Origin: Neurospora tetraspora
Lineage: Eukaryota; Ascomycota; Sordariomycetes; Sordariales; Sordariaceae
DNA: 64,000 nucleotides
NCBI RefSeq assembly: GCF_033439725.1
Contig: NW_026944384.1
Location: 5,828,001 to 5,892,000 of the forward strand
Reading direction: 5' to 3'
Shown: positions 21,996 through 33,080 of the stretch, one piece after another
Position numbering within the stretch: position 1 is the first letter of the stretch
How the letters are laid out: each line of letters opens with the position of its first letter
The notes under the pieces: generated by a model
Databases searched by the model: none
Told to the model about the DNA's origin: nothing
What the model saw: only the letters and a program-made list of their open reading frames with translations
Program-made: the position numbers and the translations under genes

Positions 21996-22439
21996 ATGAC
22001 GCTACATATCGGCAGGAGCAGGAAGGTCGAATCGCTGATGAAGGGTATCCTGCAAGACATCCAGCTTCTGACGAACAATCGTGCTCTGGATGAGGCCACT
22101 AGAGATAAGATGAAGGCCAGGATCGAGAGGAATGCGTCAGCTCAGAATGATGTCGTCCCGTCGTTGGGAAATTGCCCATCGCCTCCGACTAGATGTGCGA
22201 ATCCAATTGCTTGTGATGAGGACCATGAACCTTCTGTGCCGTTAGTGCCGTCAGAGCAGTCGTCTGTACCTTTGTCACAAGAACCAAGGCCACCCATGTC
22301 GTATCACCAGCCGTCCGTCTTCCGCAACTACGATACTGGAACACAATATGTCCACTCTGGCCGCGGCAACCAGAACATCAACAGTGGACAGGGTTACTTC
22401 TTCAGCGGAACAGTCACTACTACGCCAGGCTCTCCTTAG
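21996..22439 (+). CDS. Small protein with C-terminal amyloid-like motif
   Basis: 147 aa from MTLHIGRSRKVESL. An N-terminal helical stretch (VESLMKGILQDIQLLTNNRAL) is followed by a Pro/Ser-rich linker and a C-terminal motif FRNYDTGTQYVHSGRG, NQNINSGQGYFFSG. That end looks like the sigma/PP-type amyloid motifs of fungal NLR partner proteins and is related in pattern to the motifs at 1.6, 3.8, 31.1 and 33.1 kb. SesA-type N-terminal domains often end with such a helix before the motif, so this may be the 3' half of a longer effector or NLR whose 5' part was lost; no upstream exon was found. The last codons and the stop lie inside a 59-bp repeat shared with 29625-29683. Whether it is expressed is unknown. 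Confidence 0.55.
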   Translation: MTLHIGRSRKVESLMKGILQDIQLLTNNRALDEATRDKMKARIERNASAQNDVVPSLGNCPSPPTRCANPIACDEDHEPSVPLVPSEQSSVPLSQEPRPPMSYHQPSVFRNYDTGTQYVHSGRGNQNINSGQGYFFSGTVTTTPGSP

Positions 22440-22481
22440 CGGACACGGATGCGGACAAAAAATCTCCCATTCCTGCAACTG
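22423..22481 (+). repeat. 59-bp junction repeat, copy 1
   Basis: CGCCAGGCTCTCCTTAGCGG through TCCTGCAACTG is shared with 29625-29683 with two differences. Here it spans the end of the motif protein and the truncated start of the HET-ankyrin gene. Confidence 0.85.
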
Positions 22482-24404
22482 TAAGCTCTTCTGCACCGCA
22501 TTAGACTCCTGCACCGCATTGGACTCAAAAGGCACTCGTCCATACGAGGCCTTATCCTACGTGTGGGGCTCCGAGGACAAGCCTTGTTCCATCTTTATAA
22601 ACGGGTACAACTTAGCCGTCGGGAAAAACCTTTACGCAGCGCTGTTACATCTTCGAGATCACTCCATTAAACGAACTATATGGATAGACGCCATTTGCAT
22701 CAACCAAGGAGACAAAGAAGAAAAAGGACACCAAGTTCAATCTATGGCGAAGATCTACGCTAAAGCAAGTCGCGTAATTGTTTGGCTTGGAGAGGAGGAA
22801 CCCGGTAGCGACCAAGCCCTCGAAGAAATACGCATCGCAGCCGAGCTGTCTAGAAGACGATTAGACAATAAAGCGGAAATCCTTACACTGCTTCAAGGAC
22901 CGTGGTTTCGGCGCATCTGGGTAAGAGAACCGATGTCAAAGTATTATGACTAAGGAAACTGACAGATTGATGCAGGTGCTTCAGGAAGTTGCCGCGGCTC
23001 GCCATATCCTGATCAAGTGTGGTTCTGCTGAGGTTGACGGATCTGCATTCTGCTTAGGCCTAGATGCATTGAACGTATCCAATGAACTCCCCGCAGACCT
23101 GTGGGCTCGAATTCTTTCGGTAACCTACCTCATAAGGGGCGCAATCTTCCGGCGCAAATACGTGACCAGTCAGTCAGACAACTTTTCTCTTAACATACGC
23201 CCTCTGGGTGAACTGATAGAGATGTACCATACCCGCGAAGCTAAGTATCGTCGCGATAAAGTATATGCCTTACTCGGTATGAGCTCGGATAATCCAACCG
23301 CAGCAGGATTATTCGCCGACTACGATATTTCGTGGAAACAACTCTTCAACAAACTCATCCACTTCGTTTTTATCTGAATTGGTCTCTGTAGTAGGTCTTT
23401 CGGACGATAAGGAGATTGCCTGTATTGAGGGTAAGGGCTGCATTCTTGGCGAAGTGTCCTCGGTCACGAGAAATGCTACTTGGGAAGACAGACAAGATGT
23501 GGCCATTACTTGGAAGAATGCCTCTAGCTATATTTGCGTGAAGGAAGCATGGGGTTCTTCCTGGACTCTCCCGACCACGGTAAAATCCGTCCAAAAAGGA
23601 GATGTCGTCTGTCTTCTGCAAGGAGCGTCGAGACCCACGATCCTCAGGCCATACAACGATCACTGGGCGGTTATAATGATTGCAGTTTCCCCAGCAGGCG
23701 ATTCACAAGCTACGACCGGAGATATCAAGTGGTCAGAACTTTTACAATCGATAACAGTCTTTCCACACAATTTTCTACTTATCTGGGATTGGGATATAGA
23801 TCCAAATAAGCAGCAAGATAAAAGCAACCACGACTACTTTGCAAGCATTCCAGTACCAAAGCATTCAAAGACAGGGTTAGAAGGTTGTCTAAATGCGGCG
23901 ACTAGGATACGGAATGTCAGATTGGCATTACAAGAGGTGAAACAGTATGGAGTTGCAGTGAAGAATCTTCGGGAAGAAACGGCGGTTCTTGAGAGGGCAT
24001 TGAGGAGCATGAGCAACCTAAAAAAGACTTGCCTAGGTCCCGAGGATTCAGAAAAGGAAGATGCAAAGGAAACAATGGTAAATCAACTTATTGAGGACAA
24101 GGGCCAATGGACGCTTCTATGCTTGGCGGCAGGAAACGGGCATGAGACGGTCGTAAAATTGCTTCTCGACACCGGCAAGGTCAACTTGCATAAGGAGGAG
24201 CTACGGACGGCGCTGTGGCTTGCGGCGCAAAAAGACTATAAAGCGATCGTTGAGATGCTTCTCGATACTGGCAAGGTTGGCGCAGGTGCTAAGGATGAGA
24301 ATGGACAGACAGCGCTGTATCGAGCGGCGATAACTGGGCATGAGGTAGTCGTTCAGCTGCTTTTCGATACTGGCAAGGTTGATGCAGGCGAATTCTTACT
24401 CTAG
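22482..24404 (+). pseudogene. 5'-truncated HET-ankyrin gene
   Basis: The HET domain is clear (YEALSYVWGSEDKP, LRDHSIKRTIWIDAICINQGD, IYAKASRVIVWLGEEE, GPWFRRIW|VLQEVAAARHI) with a normal intron at 22921-22975. The middle region reads RRDKVYALLGMSSDNP and SWKQLFNKLIHFV. The C terminus has about three ankyrin repeats of the LLDTGKV type, ending at 24404. The usual start (MRLL or similar) is absent: coding similarity begins right after the 59-bp repeat, and an 18-bp unit is duplicated at 22491-22526. Near 23371 the reading frame shifts in a run of five T; one base fewer would restore the family sequence. HET proteins execute allorecognition cell death. This copy is probably dead, or the shift is a sequencing error. 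Confidence 0.75.
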
Positions 24405-24733
24405 GAAACAAGTGACAGATAAAAAAAAAAATGAAAATGAAAATCAGATATGCTCGCTTGCTTTGCCTCCTCCATAGACCCCAAGGATATTTTTAGGATG
24501 AATGCATGCAGAGAGAATGGGAAAACACCATGGACATGAATGGAAAAGACATGCAGTAGTAGGTACAAACAATCGTGCATGTACACTATGTAAAAAGACT
24601 TCCTAATATGTCCAAAAAAAAAGCTTGCTAATCATGCATGTCCAAAAGTTTCTTCTTCTTCTTCTTCTTCCATGTACACCCATTGTGCATTTCATTCTCC
24701 ATTCAACATTCCTCCCACATGCATATCAAGAAT

Positions 24734-27700
24734 TTACAAAGCAAGAACCAAAGCAGCCATCAACGCGGGCACACCGATCGCAACAACGTTGCGTCCGGCA
24801 CCAGCAGTGACGGGGACCTCCGAGGGCTCAGAGCCGCCAGTGGCAGGCTCAGTCTGAGCAGGCGGCGCAGGCATGCTGTAGGTTGAGGGAGCGCTAGAAG
24901 GAGCAAGCGAGACACCGGTGCCAGCGGGGGCAGTGCCAGCGGGGGCAGTGCCGCTGGGGACGGCAGGGGCGTTGACGACGGGGGGGACGGGGTTGCCGCC
25001 GGAGGGGACCTCGGAGGGGAAGGCGGGGACACCGGCACCAGGGGCACCAGGGGCACCAGGGGCACCGGGAGCGGAAGCGGTGGGCTTGGCGACGGTGACG
25101 GTGGTGAAGTGCACGGAGGTGACGGAGGTGGTGGAGGTGGTATCGACCTCAGGAGTACCAGCGCCAGGGGCACCGGAGGAGGGGACGGCGGGGACACCGG
25201 CACCACCGGAGGGAACGGCGGGAGCGGAGACGGCGGGGACACCGGCACCACCGGAGGGAACAGCGGGAGCGGAGACGGCGGGGACACCGGCACCACCGGA
25301 GGGAACAGCGGGAGCGGAGACGGCGGGGACACCGGCACCACCGGAGGGAACGGCGGGAGCGGAGACGGCAGGAGCACCGGGGGCACCGGGGGCGCCAGCG
25401 GAGGGAGCGGCGGGGACCGAGGTGGCGGGAGGGAAGGCCTCGGTGATGGGGCAGACGGTGACGCCGACGGGTACGACAATGGTAGTAACCTGGCCGATCT
25501 TGCCGGGGCAGTCAGTCACGGTGGGGGCGCAGCTGGTGATGGTGGAGGTGGTGGTGGTGTAGATGGTCGAGGTGGTGAAGCCAGCGGGGATCGACTCGAT
25601 GGGGACCGAGGTGATGATGCCCGTGGGAGCGCTGGCGGAGGTCTCGGTGGCGGTGACGGGGCAGACGGTGGTGCCGATGGCGACAACAACGGTGGTGACC
25701 TGGCCAATCTTGCCGGGGCAGTCGGTCACCTCAGGAGCGCAGCTGGTGATGGTAGAGGTGGTGGTGGTGTAGATGGTCGAGGTGGTCCACTCCTCAGCGG
25801 GGGCGGAAGTGACACCGGCGCCAGGGGCAGAGGAGATACCGCCCTCAGCGGGGACGGAGACGGAGGCAGAGGGAACAACGACGCTGTTGCCATCGGTAGG
25901 GCCAGCAGTGACATCGGAGATGATGCTGGAAACAACGCCGCTAGGAACGACACCGCTGGGAATGATGCTCTCGCTAACAATGTTAGAGGGAACAGCAGAC
26001 TCGGTGGTAGAGACAATAGGAGCCTCAGTGGAAGAAACAACAGCGGACTCAGTAGCGGAACCAACAGGAGCCTCGGTAGTAGTCTCATCATCGCAAGAGT
26101 CGTCCTCAGTGGTGGTGCTGCTGATGATCTCGGAGCTGCCACTGCCGCTGGGGATAACGACGTCGACGGGGGCAGAGGTGATGATGGAAGGATCAACAGT
26201 GGTGGAAGAGCCATCGGAAGGACCCTCGGTGGCGGAGGGGACCTCGGTGCTGAAGCTGACGCTGATCAGGCTGGACTCGGTGACGGAAGCAGACTCGGTG
26301 ACGGAAGCAGACTCAGTAGCAGAAGCAGACTCAGTAGCAGAAGCAGACTCAGTAGCAGAAGCAGACTCAGTAGCAGAAGCAGACTCAGTAGCAGAAGCAG
26401 ACTCAGTAGCAGAAGCAGACTCAGTAGCAGAAGCAGACTCAGTAGCAGAAGCAGACTCAGTAGCAGAAGCAGTCTCGGAAACGATAGTGGACTCGGTAGC
26501 AGAGACGACAGGGGCCTCGGTGGAAGAGACGATCTCGGAAGAGGTGGTAGTCTCATCGTCGCAGCTGTCCTCATCAGTGGAGGTGGGGACCTCAGAGCTG
26601 ACAGCGCTGCTGGAGATCACAACCGGGGCGGAAGTGATGGTAGAGGAAGCAGACTCGCTGACGATGACGGAGGCAGACTCGGAAACGGTAGCAGAGGAGG
26701 TCACAGTCTCGGTCTCCGAAGCAGGGGCAGAGGTGGTAGTCTCGTCCTCGCAGAACTCAGAGGTGCTGACAGCCTCAGAGCTCGAGCTAGCGGCCTCGGT
26801 GGATGAGACAGCGGGAGCAGAGGTGATGGTGGAAGAAACGGCCTCGGTGCTGGAAGGAGCCTCGGTGCTGGTGGAAGTCTCAGTGCTGGAAGGAGCCTCG
26901 GTGCTAGTGGAGGTGGTAGACTCGACCGACGAGCTGGAGCTGGTGCTAGTAGTGGTGGTGGCAGAGGCACTGGTGCTCGTAAGAGTAACAATACCCTGCT
27001 TGACGCACAACTTCTGACCAACCTGGATGGCGCAGGCCGCATCCAAGGCAGGGTTATACCTGATGAGCTCGGTAACAGTGATGCCATAGTTCTGGGCAAT
27101 CAGATAGCAGAATTCACCGGGAGTGACGGTGTGGTAAGCCGTGCAACCGATGGCAGTGGGAGCCGGGGCAGCGGTGGTAGTAGTCGTGGGGTTGGCGGTA
27201 CCGTGGCAGGCGGTGTTGATCGCATCAACGAAGGTCTTTCCGTTGGTCACCTCCTGGCCGTAATAGACATCCCAGATCATGGCACCGCCGAAAGAGGCGC
27301 GGGTCTTGTAGGTGTTGATCAGAGCGGCAGCCTTGACGGGCTCAACGTAGCCAGAGCCGGCGGCGTCAGAGGAGCCAGGAAGACCGATGAAGAGCTTGGC
27401 GTTCTTGCTCTTGCCGGTGGCAATGGCCGCCTCCCAAGCGAGATAGTTGAAGCCAGCCGTCGAGGCAGCCGCGCAGCCAGGGTTGTTGTAGAACTGGATG
27501 AAGAGGGCATCGAACTGGGCGTTGGCAATGATGGACTTCATCTTGAAGTTGGCAACATCAAGCGGGCATTCGGGAGCGGCGGTAAGGAGGTACTTGCTGT
27601 TGCCGTTGTACAACTCGCGAAGCTTCTTAGCCAAAGCGACATAAGCATTTTGGCCGACTGCAGCAAGTTAGCCCGTGTTCACTTTCAGATTCGACTCTCC

Positions 27701-28261
27701 AACGCCCAGAAACATACCTGTGTTGAACTTGACTTCAATATCCAAGTCGAAACCATCAACCGAGACGTGGTTACCAGCGTAGTCAAAGGGACGGGGTCCC
27801 GTCCACTTGGAATCGTAGGGACCAAAGGCTCCCCACAAGAAGCTGGCAAACTCCTGACCCTTGACATCGCTCGAGAGAGAATAGTTCGAGCCCGTGGCCG
27901 AAGCACCACCGACGGAGAGCAGAACCTTCTTTCCCTTCTCCTGGCAGTACTGAATATCCGCCGCAATGACGGTACACTTGCTGAGCAGAGGAGACGCCAC
28001 GTTGGTCTTGGAGTTCGTGTAGTAGGTGGCATCGCAGTGAGAGCCGAAGTTGGTACCGGGGTAGTTCAGGCCGGACTTGTCCTGCTCGGGGGAGTTGTTG
28101 ACGAAGCCGATAGTAACATAGTCGAAGTTGGCCTGGTCGCAGTGATCCCTGAGCCTAGTGTTTCCAGCCTGTCCCCAGTAAACGTTGACCTTGGGCTCCG
28201 AGACGGTAGCAGCCCGGGCGGTAGCGGCCAAGACGGCCGCTGCCACAAGACTTTTGTGCAT
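24734..28261 (-). CDS. Secreted GH18 chitinase with LysM and GPI-type C terminus
   Basis: Two exons (28261-27718 and 27657-24734) give about 1155 aa. A signal peptide (MHKSLVAAAVLAATARA) precedes a GH18 domain with VNVYWGQAG, LLSVGGAS and the catalytic DGFDLDIE near residue 170 (DxxDxDxE intact). A single LysM follows near residues 355-400 (YHTVTPGEFCYLIAQNYGIT, NPALDAACAIQVGQKLCV). The rest is a long Ser/Thr/Pro-rich stalk with ten or so ATESAS units (DNA 26281-26470), two copies of a STIYTTTTSTITSCAP module, and five GAGVPAVSAPAVPSG units. It ends in a hydrophobic tail (VVAIGVPALMAALVLAL) fitting a GPI signal. Class III fungal chitinases of this layout work at the cell wall. The repeats give long GC-rich open frames on the other strand that are not genes. 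Confidence 0.93.
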
Positions 28262-29646
28262 GATGATATTAAGTGATTAGCTTGTGTGTTTTGAAAAGAA
28301 TGACTATACCCGTGAAAAGGGATAGATGAGTTGTAATGGCCGGGGCCTTAAAGAGTGTATGTGATGATATGATCTCAAAGAGAGGACGCAAACACAAGGC
28401 TTGCACGGCTGGAAAGCACGCCGTTTGGTGATGGGGTTGAACAGGATCAAAAGGGACGTAGGGAGAAAAAAAAGAAGAAGATACAAGAGCCGGATGGGTG
28501 GGCAAGCTGACCTTTCATAGTGCTCCCGATCTTGCACCGGTGTTGAGGGCTAGCATCCCGAGTGTCCACGAAGAGTCTAGCTCGCTGGATTCTGGACTTT
28601 GTGACGACATGAGCCAGGCCCCGGTCCGGCCAAGCGCCCAAGCTGGGTCAGCGTTCCGGTAAGCCAGCTTGGCCGGGCGACAACTGTGCAGTTCGACTGT
28701 CTTGATGCAAGTGGAAATTAACCACGATCATATTGTTCAAAGTGGGATTCAGAGCCATCTTTCCCATTGGATCACTCCTCGCCAACGCATCATATGGCAT
28801 GATTTTCTGGGGTCTGGGGACAGAACCGTGCATGTCTTCAGTCAGTGCTCTCAGAGAACCGGGGCGTTTCCAGTTTAGAGACGACTACGGAGAATGAAGA
28901 TCTGTGATGCGGTACTGTAAGGCAATTTGATGCATAAAAGAATCGATATTCGCTGAACTGCTTGTCCATACCTACATACAAAAAAGCCATAAAAGACGCT
29001 TGGGGCATGATGATGTTTTCCTGTGAACAGTCAAGCCAACTCGTGAGGACAGTTGAGGCAAAATGGGTTGAGCCTTGAGGACCGAGGATGTACCCTTGCC
29101 TGTGATACCTAATTCCTCCTCTCCTTCTCGTTCTCTCCCGTGTCTCCTCTCTCGCTGCTATCTTTTGGACCGCTTTTTTAGCCAGGTGGGTGTGCTGCCT
29201 GGGCTTCTAGCGCTGTGCTCAGAAATTTGCTAAGCGGATGACAGATTCAATAGCTCGATGGAAGAGTCTGAACAACCCTGGCGGCCTTCCCTTTCCGATC
29301 AAAAGGTTGCATCGAACGGTAGGCTCAAGGTAGGATACCCCTGCCAAGACTGCAGTTGGTGATTTTGGGTGCCATCGAACCCCAGTCTGCGTGCTGGTCT
29401 AGCCTTCTCGGGCCTTTGGATTCAGGAACAAGTTGCTTCCAGGCCAGTCATTGGTCCAAACACGCTCTCAACGCTCCTTCATGACCTTCCGCGGGCTTGA
29501 TAGCCTGATGCTGGCGCCGGCGTCGGTATTCATGCTTACCGCACATCGTGTGTTTGTGGGAACGAAGGCTTGCTGGCTGGCTGGCACCTGGTTGCCGTTG
29601 GGATCGGTCTGCTGCAAACTGGCTCGCCAGGCTCTCCTTAGCGGAC
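28262..29646. other. Intergenic region, nothing recognised
   Basis: Contains the chitinase promoter and an A-rich/GA stretch near 28465. No coding pattern or repeat was recognised up to the 59-bp repeat at 29625. Confidence 0.5.
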
Positions 29647-29683
29647 ATGGATGCGGACAAAAAGTCTCCCATTCCTGCAACTG
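29625..29683 (+). repeat. 59-bp junction repeat, copy 2
   Basis: Matches 22423-22481 at 57 of 59 positions by eye. Here it contains the start codon and first 12 codons of the small gene at 29647. Confidence 0.85.
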
Positions 29684-30158
29684 CCCCTTCCACTGTCACG
29701 GTTACACCTGAAGCGCCAGCCCAGCAATCCCAGATTGTCACAGAGACCACGGGCACGGGAGCCATAGGCCTCACCATCACCACAGTCACGGGCATCGCGG
29801 GCACATCCACGCGCACCATAACCGGACCGGACGGAACCGTTTTCGTCCCACCTCCCATCCCCGCCCACCCCGGCTGTGAACTCTCCCCGCAAATGGCCAA
29901 AGCGGTGAAAGACTATTCGATCGAGCATTGTTGCGACTACATAAAGGCCAAGAATCTGCTCAGAGACAAGGTAAGCAAACGAGCAGCAAAAAGTTAGATA
30001 AGGAATTGGAAACTTACTATCACTAGATCATAGCAAAGGTCCTCGAGAACACTCAGGAGAAGCTCATGGAATTGTTGCAAAATGAACTTGATCGGATGAG
30101 CAGCGAGGAGGAGGATGATGATCTCGACCTTGACTTCGACATGAAGGAAGGTGACTGA
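29647..30158 (+). CDS. Conserved small protein, family member 1 (151 aa)
   Basis: Two exons (29647-29970 and 30027-30158) joined in phase 0. After a Thr/Pro-rich N-terminal half (TVTVTPEAPAQQSQ, TGTGAIGLTITTVTG) comes PPPIPAHPGCELSPQMAKAV, KAKNLLRDK, then in exon 2 a helical AKVLENTQEKLMELLQNELDRMSSEEEDD and an acidic tail. No known domain was recognised. A second copy of the 3' part lies at 39121-39442, and a diverged relative with the same intron position and C-terminal LxxELxRxSSE pattern at 52748-53272. The shared exon layout suggests a real, possibly coiled-coil, protein family. Confidence 0.6.
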
Positions 30159-30330
30159 TGTGACGGCAGTCTTGCAGCTGTGCCTCTTGACTGCCATCGC
30201 AACTATATAAGACCACTTGAGCGACCGAATTGCCAGCTTCGGTTACTTTGTTGGCTACGTCCTCCAAGTCTAAAGTGGTGATTGCCCGTGGGAGTTGGGC
30301 TATTCCCAGTGACAAGTCGTCCAAGAACTA

Positions 30331-30410
30331 AGTGGATGGAGAGGGGGGATGCGACTTTGGGGATTGTTAATGGGGAGGTTATTATTAGGAAGGCGGCTTC
30401 TTTGCCGTGA
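30331..30410 (+). pseudogene. Methyltransferase 3' scrap
   Basis: 26 codons, WMERGDATLGIVNGEVIIRK then ASLP and stop, match the last residues of the methyltransferase at 5372 (WMERGDATLGIVNGEVIVRK). The rest of that gene is deleted. It marks one edge of the inverted duplicate block. Confidence 0.85.
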
Positions 30411-30662
30411 GACGGGGAGGTTCAGTATTATCGATCCCGGTCTTGTAGGGAAGGTGGGTAGACGGAACCGCCCTACGAAGAAGGAGCCACACAGTAAGGT
30501 ACAATAGAACAAAGAATGTATGGAGAAGTACGTTGGGAACGCTCGTTCTTACAACTGCGCAAATAATTCATAGAAGGTGATAACAAACACCTGCCGCCAG
30601 CGGCAAACATGGAAGTCGCCCGTATGAAGCGTAACTTGCAACCCCGCGTCTAGCATTATCCA

Positions 30663-30782
30663 ACTTCCATCTCCCCTTCTTCTTCCTCTCTTCTTCTTCC
30701 TCTCTTCTTCTTCCTCGTCATCTTCTTCCTCGTCATCTTCTTCCTCGTCATCTTCTTCCTCGTCATCTTCTTCCTCGTCATT
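30663..30782 (+). repeat. CT-rich microsatellite with a 15-bp unit
   Basis: Five tandem copies of CTTCTTCCTCGTCAT after irregular CTTCTTCCT units, directly in front of the kinase stub start. The paralogous leader at 5100-5160 is also CT-rich on the coding strand but not expanded. Confidence 0.85.
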
Positions 30783-30800
30783 TCACCCAGCCAACACGCC

Positions 30801-30980
30801 ATGGAGGAATCGTCCGAGATCACCATCACTGGCCCGAGTCCTGACGCGGCAAGGAACTATTCCATCGATTCTGAAATCCAGGATTTCTTCACCAAGACTT
30901 CTGCCAGCCTCGAAGCCTGCGACGCCAAAGCAAGGGAGCTCGTCAGCGGTGGAGAAGTTGTCCCAGTCGACGGAGGAGAG
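30801..30980 (+). pseudogene. Kinase 5' stub (paralogue of 3880-5087)
   Basis: MEESSEITITGPSPDAARNY and the following residues up to GGEVVPVD match the kinase at 5087 downward (VGDGDVVPVD). Similarity stops abruptly near 30975, where PNP_UDP-B downstream sequence begins. About 1 kb, including the whole catalytic half, is gone. Confidence 0.88.
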
Positions 30981-31011
30981 AGAGCGACATTGTCTACTTG
31001 AACCCCGCCTG

Positions 31012-32214
31012 CTAGTACTTGGGCCACTGCGGTATGGCAGACGGATGCCCATAAAACGGCGCATTATATTGGTTGCCGGCGGTGTTGTTATTCGTTTGAT
31101 ACCCTGCGCCCATATTGAAGTTCATAAACCCGCCTCCCGAGTTGTGAAACTGATCCCGTCCCACATACCACCCATCTCCCCGAGTCCCATTCTTCTCATC
31201 GGGAAGAGATGACTCTGTCGACGACCCTCCACCTGCCGGTAGCAGCAACAGAAGCTCCTTCGCGTATGCCGCCGCCGTCGCTGCCGCATAGCCCTGCCAC
31301 TTCTTATTCTGGTGCGAGTCCGCATAGTCGCAGACTCCCCGGATCACCAGACCCTGGTAGTCGCTCATCACGCCCGCAACTTCTATCTCAAGACAGATGA
31401 TATTGTACCTTGCATAGAGTTCGTTCCTCTTAGCGCTCGACCTGACAACTACATTTACCGAGCCGATATTGCCATAGTGGATATAGGGTTAGTCACTCTT
31501 CCGCTCGGCTCTTTTGCCCCGACTCTTGCGCAGCTTTGCTCGCGTCGCGTCACAAAGGCCTTGACAGAATCTTCCCCTGTCCGTATGAAGATAGCTGTCC
31601 TCAAAGAGATGATCGTATTCGGCCCCAGGATCCTCATAAGCCTGCCTCGATCGCTCATTCAAGCCTCTGCGCAACTCCTCCAGGTACTGCGGGATCTTAC
31701 TTCCCACCACCTGCATATACATGCTTCGCAGATTATTCACCGCAGTGAGTAGAGTAGCGGACGGGTGAAGCGTATACTCTTTGACAGTCAATTCTTTCTG
31801 GCCCTCCCACGCACCGAACTCATAATGCGTCACACCTCCTCTTCCATGCTGGGGAACGCCGACAACGACATCGCCCAAGACGATCTGCTCCTGCAGATCT
31901 GGACCGTAGCAGGGCATCCCGCCTGCGATGCCGACCACCAGAACATGTTTGATGTTGGGAAACGAGCGGTGCATGTTGGCAAGGGCCGTGGCGGCTGGTT
32001 CGATACCCATGCGCGGGCACACAACCATTACGACGAAGTGCGAGCCTATACGTCCTACGTGATAGAGAACAACGTCGTCGTCAGGAATTTCCATTGTTTT
32101 GGGGTCCTCTAGCATTCCCACCGCAGCGGTGAGTTCCAAGGGCAAGGGGGCGATCCAGCCGACTGTGTACCGAGAAGTGTCGTGTGAGGGATCCATGTGG
32201 GCAATTGTTGACAT
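31012..32214 (-). pseudogene. PNP_UDP-B: broken paralogue of PNP_UDP-A with C-terminal amyloid-like motif
   Basis: Closely related to the protein at 2659 along its whole length: start MSTIAHMDPSHDTSRYTVGW, the GIAGGMPCYGPDLQEQIVLG block, GVTHYEFGAWEGQ, HYGNIGS, RGVCDYADSHQNKKWQ. The C terminus carries FHNSGGGF, FNMGAGYQ and NNNTAGNQYN, again matching the N terminus of the divergent receptor (NLR-B). The reading frame is broken about once in the middle, and a conserved block near the active site is altered, so it is probably inactive as one chain. The motif-bearing part remains open and could only matter if expressed separately, which is speculative. Confidence 0.85.
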
Positions 32215-33080
32215 CGAACGTGATTATCCAAAACGAAGAACAACGCTGTCTCAGCTTGCAAAGATACACCAAGGACCAGAGAAGGTGCTTTTGGTTTTAA
32301 CGTCTACTCGGGGTGGTAGAGGCAAGATCCAAGGTGGACAGAGGTAGGCTAAGGCCCAGCTCTGGCACCCTTTTCTCCAAGAGTGAGCATTGTGGCTCGG
32401 CGTTGTCGGGTTGGTGGCCTCACATACCTCCACCCACCATGATGGGAAATATGGAGGGCATCCAGACCAGACAATCCCCTCTTGGCCAGGTGACCCTTCA
32501 AGCCTAAGTGTTTTATCTTCGATGCGGAGTTGTTCTTTTGAAGCTTCTGATTGGCCGAATTTGCTTAGGACCTCTCTCGAAGTGACGGTGATCCCAGTCT
32601 AGGAGATTGGCGTCTTACTTGCAGTTGTGGGGGCAGGCGTCGCATTCAGCTTTCCCGGAAAGGATATCTTCACACTACCAATGGCACATGCGGTTGGTGG
32701 CCGACCCACGCCAGACTGGGAATTTGGGCATTAACAGGTAGTGTCCATTGGGTATCTTGACACCTAGGCTGATCTGGAAGGCCAGGCGTCAACAGCTGAT
32801 GCTGCAAATGTGTACATTTCGCTACCACATCCGTCTTCCCACAGCTTTGAGACCATCTTTGGTTGGGGATGAGTCTTCTGAGCTGCAAACCGAAGTTTGG
32901 GGATGCTACACCTTTGAAATTTTGGTTGGCCAACCAGTTGGACAATATTCATCTCTTCGTTCCGTTCTGTCAACCCCTCGCTTTCTCCCTGAACATTGCA
33001 AGACGATCAACTCCTTTAATTCCACACGTTTGATCTTGTAAGCAAGCATTATACACCTCCCGAAGCTCAATCCCTGCGAT
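32215..33080. promoter_or_regulatory. Shared divergent intergenic region of PNP_UDP-B and NLR-B
   Basis: 866 bp between divergent starts, parallel to 1709-2658. The NLR-proximal 250 bp align with the first locus, consistent with conserved promoter or 5' UTR sequence. No coding features. Confidence 0.5.

Noticed and set aside
22921-23377. Reading the break after FRRIW in the HET-ankyrin gene as a frameshift
   Set aside because: A normal GT-AG intron (22921-22975) restores the family sequence VLQEVAAAR; only the later shift near 23371 is a real break.
25109-27017. Long plus-strand open frames (up to 565 codons, Gly/Asp-rich or Glu/Val-rich) opposite the chitinase stalk
   Set aside because: They mirror the low-complexity tandem repeats of the chitinase, have no domains, and the minus-strand reading has a signal peptide, GH18 active site, LysM and GPI-type tail.
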